From contig NZ_CP054877.1 in assembly GCF_014706615.1 (NCBI RefSeq), positions 248,001 through 312,000 of the forward strand: a stretch of DNA of 64,000 nt, written 5' to 3'. The stretch is from Candidatus Vesicomyosocius sp. SY067_SCS001 (GTDB lineage: Bacteria > Pseudomonadota > Gammaproteobacteria > PS1 > Pseudothioglobaceae). A program made the position numbers and the translations under genes. The notes beneath the pieces are model-generated. The model worked only from the letters and a program-made list of their open reading frames with translations, made no database searches and was not told the DNA's origin. Positions 55,463 to 63,665 of this stretch are shown here, piece after piece (the stretch's first letter is position 1; each line of letters starts with the position of its first letter).

Positions 55463-57613
55463 TTATATAAATTCTAAATTTGCATATGAACTAATCAACC
55501 ATTTTATATCGCCTGTTTGTTTAAATTTTATCTGTATTCTGGAACTATCCCCTTGTCCTTCGAAATTTAATACTGTTCCTAATCCGAATTTGGTATGGTT
55601 AACTAAAGCACCAATATGTAATTGATTATCAGATTTAGTTATAATACTTTGACTAAAAATATTATCATTATTGTAATTTTTTATTGTTATACTAAATTTA
55701 ACTTTAATCCTATTTAAATATTCACCTGGGATCTCGTTTAGGAAACGTGAAGGATCAGTGTGCAAAAAATGTCCGTGTAAAAATCGTTTTATGGTGTAAG
55801 ATAGTGATAATTTTTTCATGGCACGGGTCATGCCAACGTAGCATAATCGTCTTTCTTCATCTATTAAATGTAGTTTATCTTTGCTTTTCCAGGGGAATAA
55901 ACCTTCTTCCATGCCACTTAAGAATACATAAGGAAATTCTAAGCCTTTAGCTGAATGCATAGTCATAAGTTGTACACTTTGATTAATAAATGCATTAGTA
56001 TTACTGCTAGAATCTATTGATGCTAAAGAAATAAACCCTATTACTTCATTCATATCATTATTCTGTTTATATTGTTTAGCTGCAGTTATTAACTCTTCTA
56101 GATTTTCTTTTTTGTTGCTAGTTTTATTATTAGAATAATGCGCCATTAATCCTGATATATTAAGTAAGTTTATTATTTTCTCAGATAAATCTAAGTTCTT
56201 AGTATCATCTTTCATTTTTTCAATTAGGTTGGTAAATCCATTTAATGCATTCGCAGTACGAGTTGATAGTGTAGATGATACTTGTATGGTTGCTTGAAAA
56301 AGACTGACATGGTTATTTTGTGCAAATGTACGTATTTTGTTAACTGTTTTTTTCCCAATACCACGAGTTGGGAAATTAACCACACGTTCAAAGGCAAGAT
56401 TATCATCTGAGTTTTCTATTAAACGCAAATAACCTAAAGCGTATTTAATTTCAGCACGTTCAAAAAATTTTAAACCACCATAAATAATATAAGGAATATT
56501 GTATTTTATGAGCGCTTCTTCAAAGACACGAGATTGGGTATTAAGGCGATACAGAATAGCACAATCATTGGGTAATGATCCATTAGTGATTAATTTCTGA
56601 ATGCTACTGACGACATAGTTTGCTTCATCTATTTCAGTTTGCGCTTCATATACATCAATTAATTCACCATCATTAGCATTAGTCCAAAGAGATTTACCCA
56701 TACGGCTGGTATTATGAGAAATCAAGGCGTTAGAAGCCGTTAGAATATTATTTGTTGAACGATAATTCTGTTCTAAACGGATAGTTTTAATAGGAGCGAA
56801 ATCTGTACATAATTTAGTAATATTTTCAATATTTGCACCGCGCCATCCATAAATAGATTGGTCATCATCACCCACACAGAATACTTTATTGTTACCACTA
56901 AATAATAATTTAATCCATTTGTATTGGATCGTGTTAGTGTCTTGAAATTCATCAATTAAAATGTGCTTAAAGCGATCTTTATAATGATTAAGTAAGGTTA
57001 CGTTATTTTTTAATAACTCATAACTACGTATCAGTAGTTCTGCAAAATCAATCAAGTTATTTGATTTACAGTGTACTTCATAAAGTTCAAATACTTTAAG
57101 ACTTTTTTTAATAAAATAGTTGTAACTAGAGTCAATATCCTGTAGGCGAATACCTTTGTTTTTTTGATTATTAATAAACTGCTGAATCTTTTTAATAGAA
57201 AATTTAGATTCGTCAATATTATTTTCTTTCATGAGGTTTTTGATAATGCGTATTTGGTCTTGTGCGTCTAGGATTTGAAAGCTAGAAGTTAATTGGGCTT
57301 GTTCATAATGAATACGTAATAATCGGTGTGCCAAGCTATGAAATGTTCCAGTCCACATACTTGTAATAGGGCACCTTAATAGCATACTTAATCTTTCACA
57401 CATTTCAGTAGCGGCTTTATTGGTAAAAGTAACGGCTAGAATAGCATTAATGTGAACATCTTTTTGTGTGATTAAGTAAGCAATTCTATGTATGAGAACT
57501 TTGGTTTTACCACTTCCAGCACCTGCTAGTATTAAAGCGTTTTTTTCATTATTTAGTGTAACTGATTGGCATTGTTTGTCATTTAGACCATTTGTTATTT
57601 CAGATAAATTCAT
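55463..57613 (-). CDS. uvrD: DNA helicase II
   Basis: 716 residues (E. coli 720), aligned end to end. SF1A helicase for nucleotide excision and mismatch repair. Motif I LILAGAGSGKTKVL (GAGSGKT 31-37), Ia AVTFTNKAATEM, II LIDEFQDTN, III GDDDQSIYGWRGA, IV LEQNYRST, V LMTMHSAKGLEFPYVFLSGMEEGLFP, VI EERRLCYVGMTRAMKKL. The C-terminal Tudor-like end KFGLGTVLNFEGQGDSSRIQIKF, which contacts RNA polymerase, is retained. Monocistronic. Confidence 0.97.
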   Translation of the reverse strand: MNLSEITNGLNDKQCQSVTLNNEKNALILAGAGSGKTKVLIHRIAYLITQKDVHINAILAVTFTNKAATEMCERLSMLLRCPITSMWTGTFHSLAHRLLRIHYEQAQLTSSFQILDAQDQIRIIKNLMKENNIDESKFSIKKIQQFINNQKNKGIRLQDIDSSYNYFIKKSLKVFELYEVHCKSNNLIDFAELLIRSYELLKNNVTLLNHYKDRFKHILIDEFQDTNTIQYKWIKLLFSGNNKVFCVGDDDQSIYGWRGANIENITKLCTDFAPIKTIRLEQNYRSTNNILTASNALISHNTSRMGKSLWTNANDGELIDVYEAQTEIDEANYVVSSIQKLITNGSLPNDCAILYRLNTQSRVFEEALIKYNIPYIIYGGLKFFERAEIKYALGYLRLIENSDDNLAFERVVNFPTRGIGKKTVNKIRTFAQNNHVSLFQATIQVSSTLSTRTANALNGFTNLIEKMKDDTKNLDLSEKIINLLNISGLMAHYSNNKTSNKKENLEELITAAKQYKQNNDMNEVIGFISLASIDSSSNTNAFINQSVQLMTMHSAKGLEFPYVFLSGMEEGLFPWKSKDKLHLIDEERRLCYVGMTRAMKKLSLSYTIKRFLHGHFLHTDPSRFLNEIPGEYLNRIKVKFSITIKNYNNDNIFSQSIITKSDNQLHIGALVNHTKFGLGTVLNFEGQGDSSRIQIKFKQTGDIKWLISSYANLEFI

Positions 57614-57732
57614 TATTTTTTTTCTTGTTTTATGGGGTTAAATGGTTATAATATTATCCTTCTCTTATGTCATTGAGAAATGAGTTGGCATAAGTAAATA
57701 AAATTATAAACATTATTTAAGGAGTGTCAATA

Positions 57733-57918
57733 ATGACTTACTATGCAGGCGTTAAAAAAATGGAAGAAATGGGTGTAAATGATAATTATATACAAGGTTG
57801 GGTAGCTGGTTTTTTAAATAATCCAGAAATTGAAGAGCAAAGAATCACTAATGAGTGGAAATCAGGTTATGAAGATGGTAAAGAACACACAGACGTTAAT
57901 TTTATAAATTTTTGCTAA
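57733..57918 (+). CDS. small protein of unknown function upstream of epmB
   Basis: 61 residues from the ATG at 57733, chosen because TAAGGAG lies 7-12 bases upstream; a GTG at 57724 would overlap that site. Sequence MTYYAGVKKMEEMGVND with WVAGFLNNPEIEEQRITNEW and GYEDGKEHT is acidic, with many aromatic residues and no signal or membrane segment. I know no function. It lies 4 bases before epmB, so co-transcription is likely. Confidence 0.7.
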   Translation: MTYYAGVKKMEEMGVNDNYIQGWVAGFLNNPEIEEQRITNEWKSGYEDGKEHTDVNFINFC

Positions 57919-57922
57919 ATGT

Positions 57923-58867
57923 ATGGAGAATAACTGGCAATATTATGCTAGATATGCTCTTAAAGGCGCTAATAAAAGTAACGTTTTTTTTAAGACAAAG
58001 ATGTTTAAAGACCGTAATTTTCCTATTAAAATTCCCTTAGAATTTGCACGATTAATTGATAAAAGAAATAAGGATGATCCTTTACTAAAACAAGTCATCA
58101 CTCCAAAAACTTTATCAAAAAGTACAAGTTTTAGTTTATCACCACTAGAAGATGAAAAATACTCTCCTGTGGCTGGACTGATACACAAATATCCAAATAG
58201 AGTGTTATTAATTGCATCGCAAGTGTGTGCGATTCATTGTCAATATTGTTTTAGGCAAAACTTCAATTATGTTGAGCATGATGCTATTAGCAATTGGGTT
58301 GAGATTCAAAATTATATTATTAACGATGTAAAAATTAATGAAGTAATATTAAGTGGTGGTGATCCGTTAAGTTTGAGTGATGATAAACTTGCGACATTAG
58401 TTGATAATATTGCACATATTGCACATATCAAAACACTACGTGTTCATACGCGTAGTGCTGTTGTAGAACCTAGTAGAATAACTAGAAAATTAGTAGAAAT
58501 ATTTAATCAATCAAGATTAAATATTGTGATAGTATTACATATAAATCACGCACAAGAATTATCTGTGCAATTTGCACAAAAAATCATAGAATTAACTCGT
58601 GTTACTTTGCTCAGTCAGTCAGTCTTATTAAGAGGTGTGAATGATTCAATAGAAGTATTGACTGAACTTTGCTTGAGTTTATTTGATTTAGGGATATTAC
58701 CCTATTATTTACATATGTTAGATAAAGTTAAAGGTGCACAGGATTTCTTAGTTAAAGATGACTATGCTATTCAATTACATCAACAATTAAAGAGCAACTT
58801 AAGTGGGTATTTAGTCCCTAAGTTAGTGCGTGATAGTGGCAGTTATTCTAAAGATTGGCTACTTTGA
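57923..58867 (+). CDS. epmB: EF-P beta-lysylation protein EpmB (lysine 2,3-aminomutase-like)
   Basis: 314 residues, radical SAM plus PLP. Converts (S)-alpha-lysine to (R)-beta-lysine for modification of elongation factor P, which relieves stalling at proline runs. Radical SAM cysteines CAIHCQYCF (about 94-102), and SGGDPLSLSD (about 138-147). The clostridial KAM C-terminal zinc extension is absent, fitting EpmB. Partners epmA and efp are not in the window. Its end overlaps the TlpA-like gene on the other strand (58859-58867). Confidence 0.92.
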   Translation: MENNWQYYARYALKGANKSNVFFKTKMFKDRNFPIKIPLEFARLIDKRNKDDPLLKQVITPKTLSKSTSFSLSPLEDEKYSPVAGLIHKYPNRVLLIASQVCAIHCQYCFRQNFNYVEHDAISNWVEIQNYIINDVKINEVILSGGDPLSLSDDKLATLVDNIAHIAHIKTLRVHTRSAVVEPSRITRKLVEIFNQSRLNIVIVLHINHAQELSVQFAQKIIELTRVTLLSQSVLLRGVNDSIEVLTELCLSLFDLGILPYYLHMLDKVKGAQDFLVKDDYAIQLHQQLKSNLSGYLVPKLVRDSGSYSKDWLL

Positions 58868-59434
58868 AATGGCTTTTTCTAAATCTTTCATGTTCATCTC
58901 ACCTATTTGGTAATCAACTAAATTACCATTTGGCCCGTAAATATAGGTTGTTGGCATACCAATTATTTCGCCAAATTCTTTAAACTGAGTTCTATTTTTA
59001 TCATCAAAAAGGATAATAGGGTAATTTACCATGAATGTATCAGTAAACTCCATAATAGCTATTTCATCGGCTTGCTCATAGTTAAGCCCTAGAATAAGGA
59101 TTCTATCTTTGTTCTTTTCATAAAATTTAACAAAAGTTGGAATTTCTTTTAAACAGGGTGGGCACCAAGTTGCCCAAAAGTTAATTACTAAGTATTTTCC
59201 TTTGGTGGATTTATTAGTGTATATATTGTCATCAAGATCGGTTAGAGAAAAATTAGGAACTTTGATCTTTTTTTCTTCTTGCCATATATCATTAGTAGAC
59301 CTTACAATATTATTAATATTGATTGCTTGAGCAATATTTAAAGTTACAAATAGTAAGTATATAAAGCTAAATTTAATAATTTTATTGCTAAATTGAAATA
59401 GGTAATTTGTAGGTATAATGGAATTTTTTGTCAT
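58859..59434 (-). CDS. TlpA/ResA-like periplasmic thioredoxin
   Basis: About 191 residues from the ATG at 59434 (MTKNSIIPTN); a start at 59461 would overlap arsC. A membrane anchor or signal (about 21-40, FSFIYLLFVTLNIAQA) precedes a thioredoxin domain with LVINFWATWCPPCLKEIPTF (CPPC near 98-101) and the cis-Pro loop GMPTTYIYGPNG. Probably reduces periplasmic disulfides, perhaps apocytochrome c heme sites. That would matter because ccmG is missing from the ccm block at 11924-15000. This link is inference. Confidence 0.85.
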   Translation of the reverse strand: MTKNSIIPTNYLFQFSNKIIKFSFIYLLFVTLNIAQAININNIVRSTNDIWQEEKKIKVPNFSLTDLDDNIYTNKSTKGKYLVINFWATWCPPCLKEIPTFVKFYEKNKDRILILGLNYEQADEIAIMEFTDTFMVNYPIILFDDKNRTQFKEFGEIIGMPTTYIYGPNGNLVDYQIGEMNMKDLEKAISK

Positions 59435-59447
59435 ATTTTGTTTAGTT

Positions 59448-59795
59448 ATGAGTATAATCATTTATCATAATCCAAATTGTTCTAAATCAAGAACAACATT
59501 AGCTATTTTAGAACAAAAAAATGTTGATTTTAAAATAATTAAATATTTAGAAAATCCACCAACTAGAAATGAACTCAAGCAATTATTAATCGATTTAAAT
59601 CTTGAAGCTAGATTATTAATACGCAAAGATGAACTTGAATATAAAGAAAAAAGTCTAGACGATAAGGATTTAACTGAAGATCAATTAATTAGTGCCATGG
59701 TTAAAACACCAAAATTAATTGAAAGACCTATTGTAAGAACAAGCAAAGGGGTTGTGATTGGCCGCCCACCTGAAAATATTTTATCCATTCTTTGA
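59448..59795 (+). CDS. arsC: ArsC-family reductase (Spx/arsenate reductase fold)
   Basis: 115 residues from the ATG at 59448, where the family begins (MSIIIYHNPNCSKSRTTL). Catalytic Cys12 is in NPNCSKSR, with LLIRKDELEYKEKSL, and KTPKLIERPIVRTSKGVVIGRPPENI holds the conserved arginines. Glutaredoxin-coupled arsenate reductase or a YffB-like relative; short compared with E. coli ArsC (about 141). Divergent from the TlpA-like gene, with only 13 bases between the two ATGs. Confidence 0.85.
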   Translation: MSIIIYHNPNCSKSRTTLAILEQKNVDFKIIKYLENPPTRNELKQLLIDLNLEARLLIRKDELEYKEKSLDDKDLTEDQLISAMVKTPKLIERPIVRTSKGVVIGRPPENILSIL

Positions 59796-59807
59796 AGCCG
59801 AATAAGA

Positions 59808-59840
59808 CTTATTTATAGAAGTCCTTAGTCAATAAATAAG
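59808..59840. terminator. hairpin between convergent arsC and GST genes
   Basis: CTTATTTAT (59808-59816) pairs with ATAAATAAG (59832-59840). The right arm lies within the end of the GST coding region. AT-only stem, so weak. Confidence 0.4.
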
Positions 59841-60484
59841 GTTGATATATGACCTTTACGTGCTTCAATATTAGAATAGTAAACATCATCTAAGTTTTTA
59901 ATCACTGAATTTTTAACTATATCTACTTGTAATAAGTTTTTACTCCATGCCCTTAGGTTTGTAAGCCTGTCAAACGATAAAGTGTTGTTGGTAAATTTAT
60001 TAATCCATCTTAGACGCATAAATATTGGCGCAAAGGTAGCATCAATGATTGAAAAATCACCGCCATTAAAAAATTGGCTATTATTTTTAACAGTTTCAAT
60101 TTTGCTAAGTTTATTAAATAAAGATTTTTTTGATGTGTAGAATTTTTCCTTATCACCTGTGATCACATCAAATAGATCATCAAATAGAGTTGATGAAAAC
60201 TGAATCCATGAACGATTTTTAGCCTTTTGAATAGGGTCAATAGGATGTAGATTGGTTTTGCTAATATCATTAATAAATTCATTAATTACAGAGGATTCAA
60301 AGATGATTTTATCATTTGCTTTTAATAATGGCACTTTTCCAGTTGGGGAAATTTGTTTAAACCAGTTAGGTAGGTTTATCGAGTTGATATAATTTAATTC
60401 AAAAGTAAGTTTTTGCTTATTTAACAGAATAATAGCACACTGTGCAAATGGACAAAGTTTAAAGCTAATCAGTTCTAGTTTCAT
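59825..60484 (-). CDS. glutathione S-transferase family protein
   Basis: 219 residues. N-terminal thioredoxin-like domain: ELISFKLCPFAQCAIILLNKQKL with a CPFAQC active site (Cys12), then ISPTGKVPLLKANDKIIFESSVINEF, which binds glutathione (cis-Pro, Glu-Ser). C-terminal all-helical domain with FFNGGDFSIIDATFAPIFMRLRW (about 137-159). The Cys-type site suggests omega/beta or glutaredoxin-like thiol transfer rather than classical conjugation. Substrate unknown. Confidence 0.88.
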   Translation of the reverse strand: MKLELISFKLCPFAQCAIILLNKQKLTFELNYINSINLPNWFKQISPTGKVPLLKANDKIIFESSVINEFINDISKTNLHPIDPIQKAKNRSWIQFSSTLFDDLFDVITGDKEKFYTSKKSLFNKLSKIETVKNNSQFFNGGDFSIIDATFAPIFMRLRWINKFTNNTLSFDRLTNLRAWSKNLLQVDIVKNSVIKNLDDVYYSNIEARKGHISTLFID

Positions 60485-60509
60485 AATTATTTGAATGGTT
60501 ATTGTGTTA

Positions 60510-60740
60510 TTATCTATGATAAGGGTGATTAATTGGCAATGAATAGGCGCAATAATTTTTTTCAGGACTAGTAGAAGATATTAAATTAGAGTCTATTGTA
60601 GCTTTAATAAATAACTTGCTTTTTAATTCTTTAATTTGTTTATTGTTTTTTTCTTTGCGTTTTTGTGTTTTAAAAGCAATCAAGTTGAATTTAAGTGAAG
60701 CAGGTAATTTTTCTTGATAATGATAAAGTTTTGTCTTCAT
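60510..60740 (-). CDS. small basic protein of unknown function after rsfS
   Basis: 76 residues, very rich in Lys (residues 26-46), not recognised. The ATG lies one base beyond the rsfS stop, as in a translationally coupled operon. The end SPEKNYCAYSLPINHPYH looks like real protein sequence. rlmH usually follows rsfS, but this does not resemble it. It could be a shortened relict of a longer gene. Confidence 0.5.
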   Translation of the reverse strand: MKTKLYHYQEKLPASLKFNLIAFKTQKRKEKNNKQIKELKSKLFIKATIDSNLISSTSPEKNYCAYSLPINHPYHR

Positions 60741-60741
60741 A

Positions 60742-61074
60742 TTAAGTGTTTTTCAACTCTGACCAAAGTTTTTCTAATTTGTAAAATTCTCTAGTTTTTT
60801 CTGTCATAATATGCACTACAATCTCTAATAAGTCTATTAATACCCAATGTCCAGTTTCATTGCCTTCAATACCTAATATTTTTATATTAAGACGCTTGGC
60901 TTCAATTTTAATATTATTAGCAATATTACGTATGTGTTGAATAGATTTTCCTGTGGTAATAATAATGGTTTCATTATCGGTATTTTGTTCTAAAATATTT
61001 AAATTAATGGTATTTTTACCATTTAGTTCTTTAATGATGTTATTAATAACTTCTAATTGTTGCTTTAAATTCAT
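60742..61074 (-). CDS. rsfS: ribosomal silencing factor RsfS
   Basis: 110 residues, DUF143/Oligomerisation family. Binds uL14 on the 50S subunit and blocks subunit joining in starvation. Marks: ETIIITTGKSIQHIRNIANNIKIEAK (about 33-58), and GIEGNETGHWVLIDLLEIVVHIMTEKTREFYKLEKLW (about 68-104). Overlaps nadD by 4 bases, a common nadD-rsfS pairing. Confidence 0.95.
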   Translation of the reverse strand: MNLKQQLEVINNIIKELNGKNTINLNILEQNTDNETIIITTGKSIQHIRNIANNIKIEAKRLNIKILGIEGNETGHWVLIDLLEIVVHIMTEKTREFYKLEKLWSELKNT

Positions 61075-61703
61075 AAGACACTAATATAATTAATGATAGA
61101 TTCTGGCAGAAGTCCAGATAAATTCTTTTGACTATTTATTTTACCGTGAATAGCACTTGAAGAAATATTAAGCATTTGATTATTTGCAAAAAAGATAAAT
61201 CCTGTTTTTTGTTTTGTTAAATCATTGATTGTATCAGTTAATCTAAAGCCATATTTTTTTTGATGCGTTAAGACACCAGGCCTGGACATTATTACTAGGT
61301 GACAATATTGATAAAAATTTTGAAATTCTTCCCAACTGCTAAGTGTGTTAAAACTATCCATCCCCATGATTAAACAAATAGAATTATTTTGATATTTTGA
61401 TTGTATGCATTTGAGTGAGTTAATAGTGTAAGAGTTTCTATTTTGCTTAACTTCTCTATTATCTATTAAGAGTGTATTAAATTCTTTAATAGCTAAATGC
61501 AACATATCCATACGTTGATTAATACTAAAATTAAGTTTCTTTTTATGTACGGGTTTAGCACAAGGCATTAAAAATAATTTAGATAATCTAAGTTTAATTT
61601 TAAGTTGAGTAGCATTTTTTAGATGTCCGTAATGGATTGGATCAAATGATCCACCAAAAAAACCAATTATTTTAAACAACTTAGAATGCAAACTTTTTTG
61701 CAA
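61071..61703 (-). CDS. nadD: nicotinate-nucleotide adenylyltransferase
   Basis: 210 residues. Adenylates NaMN in NAD synthesis. GFFGGSFDPIHYGHLKNA (about 13-30) contains the HxGH nucleotidyl-transfer motif, and LIMGMDSF follows near 102. The usual C-terminal ISxTxxR motif reads NISSSAIHGKI, with His for Arg. No ATG precedes the conserved start in frame, so a TTG is used: 61703 is most upstream, 61691 and 61679 are alternatives. Stop overlaps rsfS. Confidence 0.9.
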   Translation of the reverse strand: MQKSLHSKLFKIIGFFGGSFDPIHYGHLKNATQLKIKLRLSKLFLMPCAKPVHKKKLNFSINQRMDMLHLAIKEFNTLLIDNREVKQNRNSYTINSLKCIQSKYQNNSICLIMGMDSFNTLSSWEEFQNFYQYCHLVIMSRPGVLTHQKKYGFRLTDTINDLTKQKTGFIFFANNQMLNISSSAIHGKINSQKNLSGLLPESIINYISVL

Positions 61704-61706
61704 TAC

Positions 61707-62429
61707 TCATAATATATCCTTAATTTCTGCTTGGGTTAGTGGACCTGTAGGATAAGGAATTTTTCCTTGTTGCATGCTATTTACGTAATTAATAAAGTCA
61801 TCTTCGTTGTCAAGTAATAGGAAAGCATTTCCTTGTTTTTGCTCACCCATTGTTGTGTTAATTTTTGAGCCGTAGTCATGTCCACAATGTAGCATAACAT
61901 CATTATCAATATATTTGAGTTTTTTCATGGAGTAGAATAATTCTTTAATATTACCACCAGGTAATGAACAATGTCCTGCTCCGTAAACAAACAAAGTATC
62001 GCCAGCAATAATATGTCTATCTAATAAATAACAAATACCACCAGCACTATGTCCTGGTGTATTAATAATTTTAGCTGTTGTATTGCCAATAAGAATAGTG
62101 TCGTTGTTTTCAACTGTCTCAGGTAAATTATTAATCTGTAAATAAGGAATTTCATTAATACCTACTGTTATTCTAGCGCCCGTTGCTTCTACAATTTCAT
62201 CAACGGCATTGGTATGGTCAAAATGCCAATGAGTTAGCCAAATATCAGTGAGTGTATAGCCTTTATCGTGTATTCTTTGAATAAACAATGGTGCATTCCA
62301 TGCTGGATCAACAATGGCACAGGTTTTTGTACTATGATCAAAGATAAAGTGAATAGAATCTTTTAAAATACCAATATGATAGAGAATTTCTAGTGTATAA
62401 GTTTTTTCTTTAAAAGTTTGTATATTCAT
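61707..62429 (-). CDS. metallo-beta-lactamase-fold hydrolase (glyoxalase II-like)
   Basis: 240 residues. Zinc motif THWHFDHTNAV (about 69-79), then TPGHSAGGICYLL (about 124-136), AGDTLFVYGAGHCSLPGG (about 142-159) and HCGHDYG (about 181-187). Similar to hydroxyacylglutathione hydrolase or its relatives, but the C-terminal substrate domain is altered, so the substrate is not certain. The stop lies 3 bases before nadD, so it heads the gloB-like/nadD/rsfS operon. Confidence 0.85.
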   Translation of the reverse strand: MNIQTFKEKTYTLEILYHIGILKDSIHFIFDHSTKTCAIVDPAWNAPLFIQRIHDKGYTLTDIWLTHWHFDHTNAVDEIVEATGARITVGINEIPYLQINNLPETVENNDTILIGNTTAKIINTPGHSAGGICYLLDRHIIAGDTLFVYGAGHCSLPGGNIKELFYSMKKLKYIDNDVMLHCGHDYGSKINTTMGEQKQGNAFLLLDNEDDFINYVNSMQQGKIPYPTGPLTQAEIKDIL

Positions 62430-62524
62430 ATTATTATTTTAACAAAAAATGTCTTGACTATTCTAACTTAGAGATTATAATTTAAATTTTTTGCTGATAG
62501 GTTAGTAATTTAATAATGTTTTGT

Positions 62525-62600
62525 GGGGCTATAGCTCAGTTGGGAGAGCACGATACTGGCAGTGTCGGGGTCAGCGGTTCGATTCCGCTTAGCTCCACCA
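62525..62600 (+). tRNA. tRNA-Ala (anticodon GGC)
   Basis: Acceptor GGGGCTA (62525-62531) pairs with TAGCTCC (62590-62596), and CCA is encoded at 62598-62600. The anticodon loop CTGGCAG gives GGC, reading GCC/GCU. The D arm and the T arm GGTTCGATTCC are regular. Confidence 0.96.
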
Positions 62601-62616
62601 TAAGCAAAAATATTAT

Positions 62617-62691
62617 GTCGCCTTCGTCTATCGGTTAGGACACAAGGTTTTCATCCTTGTAAGAGGAGTTCGATTCTCCTAGGCGATGCCA
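62617..62691 (+). tRNA. tRNA-Glu (anticodon UUC)
   Basis: Acceptor GTCGCCT (62617-62623) pairs with AGGCGAT (62681-62687), and CCA is encoded at 62689-62691. Stem CAAGG/CCTTG around loop TTTTCAT gives TTC. It follows tRNA-Ala by 16 bases, so the two are one transcript. Confidence 0.96.
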
Positions 62692-63335
62692 TATTTTAAG
62701 TAAGTTTTGATAGATTGTGGGTTACTACTAAAGTAGTACTTATAAATTCTTGACTGGTATAGAACAATTATAATATCCATACTATTTAGTAGACATTGAA
62801 AGTTTAGTTATACTACTTTAAATATGTAGTTACTGAAGTATTACTTGTGATAAATAATCAAATAGATTTTAGAAGTTAGAGACTTTCTCAAATAAAGCTC
62901 AAAACTTATTTGTGATTGAATAGAATGAGCTATTTAAAGTTATTTTATAATAGGTATATATAATCTTAAATTATAAAAGACTTCTATTAAATAAGCACTA
63001 AATCGGTCAAGACATTATGTATAGATTAATGTTCAGATATTATCTTTTCAGTATTTATGTGATAAATTAAATTAAGAGAGATAATTATTTAGAAAGTAAT
63101 TAACTGTGTATGATAGAATCATTCTTTTGTATACCTATTATTTGTTATGTGTCTATAGTAAATAGGATCGTTGCTAATAATCGACATCAAACAAGAAAAT
63201 AACATCTAGTATTTTGATATTAATTATTGGGAGATATAGTTATCAAAATAGTAGACTGTGATATTTTAGAGGCCATAGATAAAAGTTAATAGACAAGGTA
63301 ATGGATGATATTAATCTAGTATGATGAAATAAAAT
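62692..63335. other. non-coding DNA after the tRNA pair
   Basis: 644 A+T-rich bases. I see no gene trace, no strong terminator hairpin and no mobile-element border, though tRNA 3' ends are common insertion sites. Confidence 0.45.
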
Positions 63336-63665
63336 TTATAGGTTTGTTAAAATTATTATTGTAAATGTGATAGCCATAATACCTAAAGCAACTGTTATTT
63401 TAGCTAATACAGTCCAAATTTTTGAACCGGTGTAACGATTAGCAGCGTTCCATGTACCTATCATTTGACATACGTTATATGTTAAAGCCACTAATATCGT
63501 AATAATAACCAGTGCTATAGATTCAGACATCTCAACTACTAGCATTACTATTTGTCCAATAAGTCCTACTAATACACCATAGAACCAATATGTTTTAGCT
63601 AGACCAAAATCACCATCAATTAACTTCTTAAAAAAAACTTTTTGTATTTCTTGAACATCATCCAT
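63336..63665 (-). CDS. small inner-membrane protein of unknown function
   Basis: 109 residues with three hydrophobic helices (about 26-46, 50-66 and 85-107), and a soluble N-terminus that ends IDGDFGLAKTYWFYGVL. A polar loop WNAANRYTGSKIWTV joins helices two and three; its Trp, Asn and Arg residues look conserved. The pattern recalls small uncharacterised gammaproteobacterial membrane proteins, but I cannot name a family. Alone on the minus strand. Confidence 0.7.
   Translation of the reverse strand: MDDVQEIQKVFFKKLIDGDFGLAKTYWFYGVLVGLIGQIVMLVVEMSESIALVIITILVALTYNVCQMIGTWNAANRYTGSKIWTVLAKITVALGIMAITFTIIILTNL

Noticed and set aside
62525-62691. Integrated element at the tRNA-Ala/tRNA-Glu pair
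   Set aside because: No integrase or repeated tRNA 3' end follows; the gap downstream has the same composition as other gaps.
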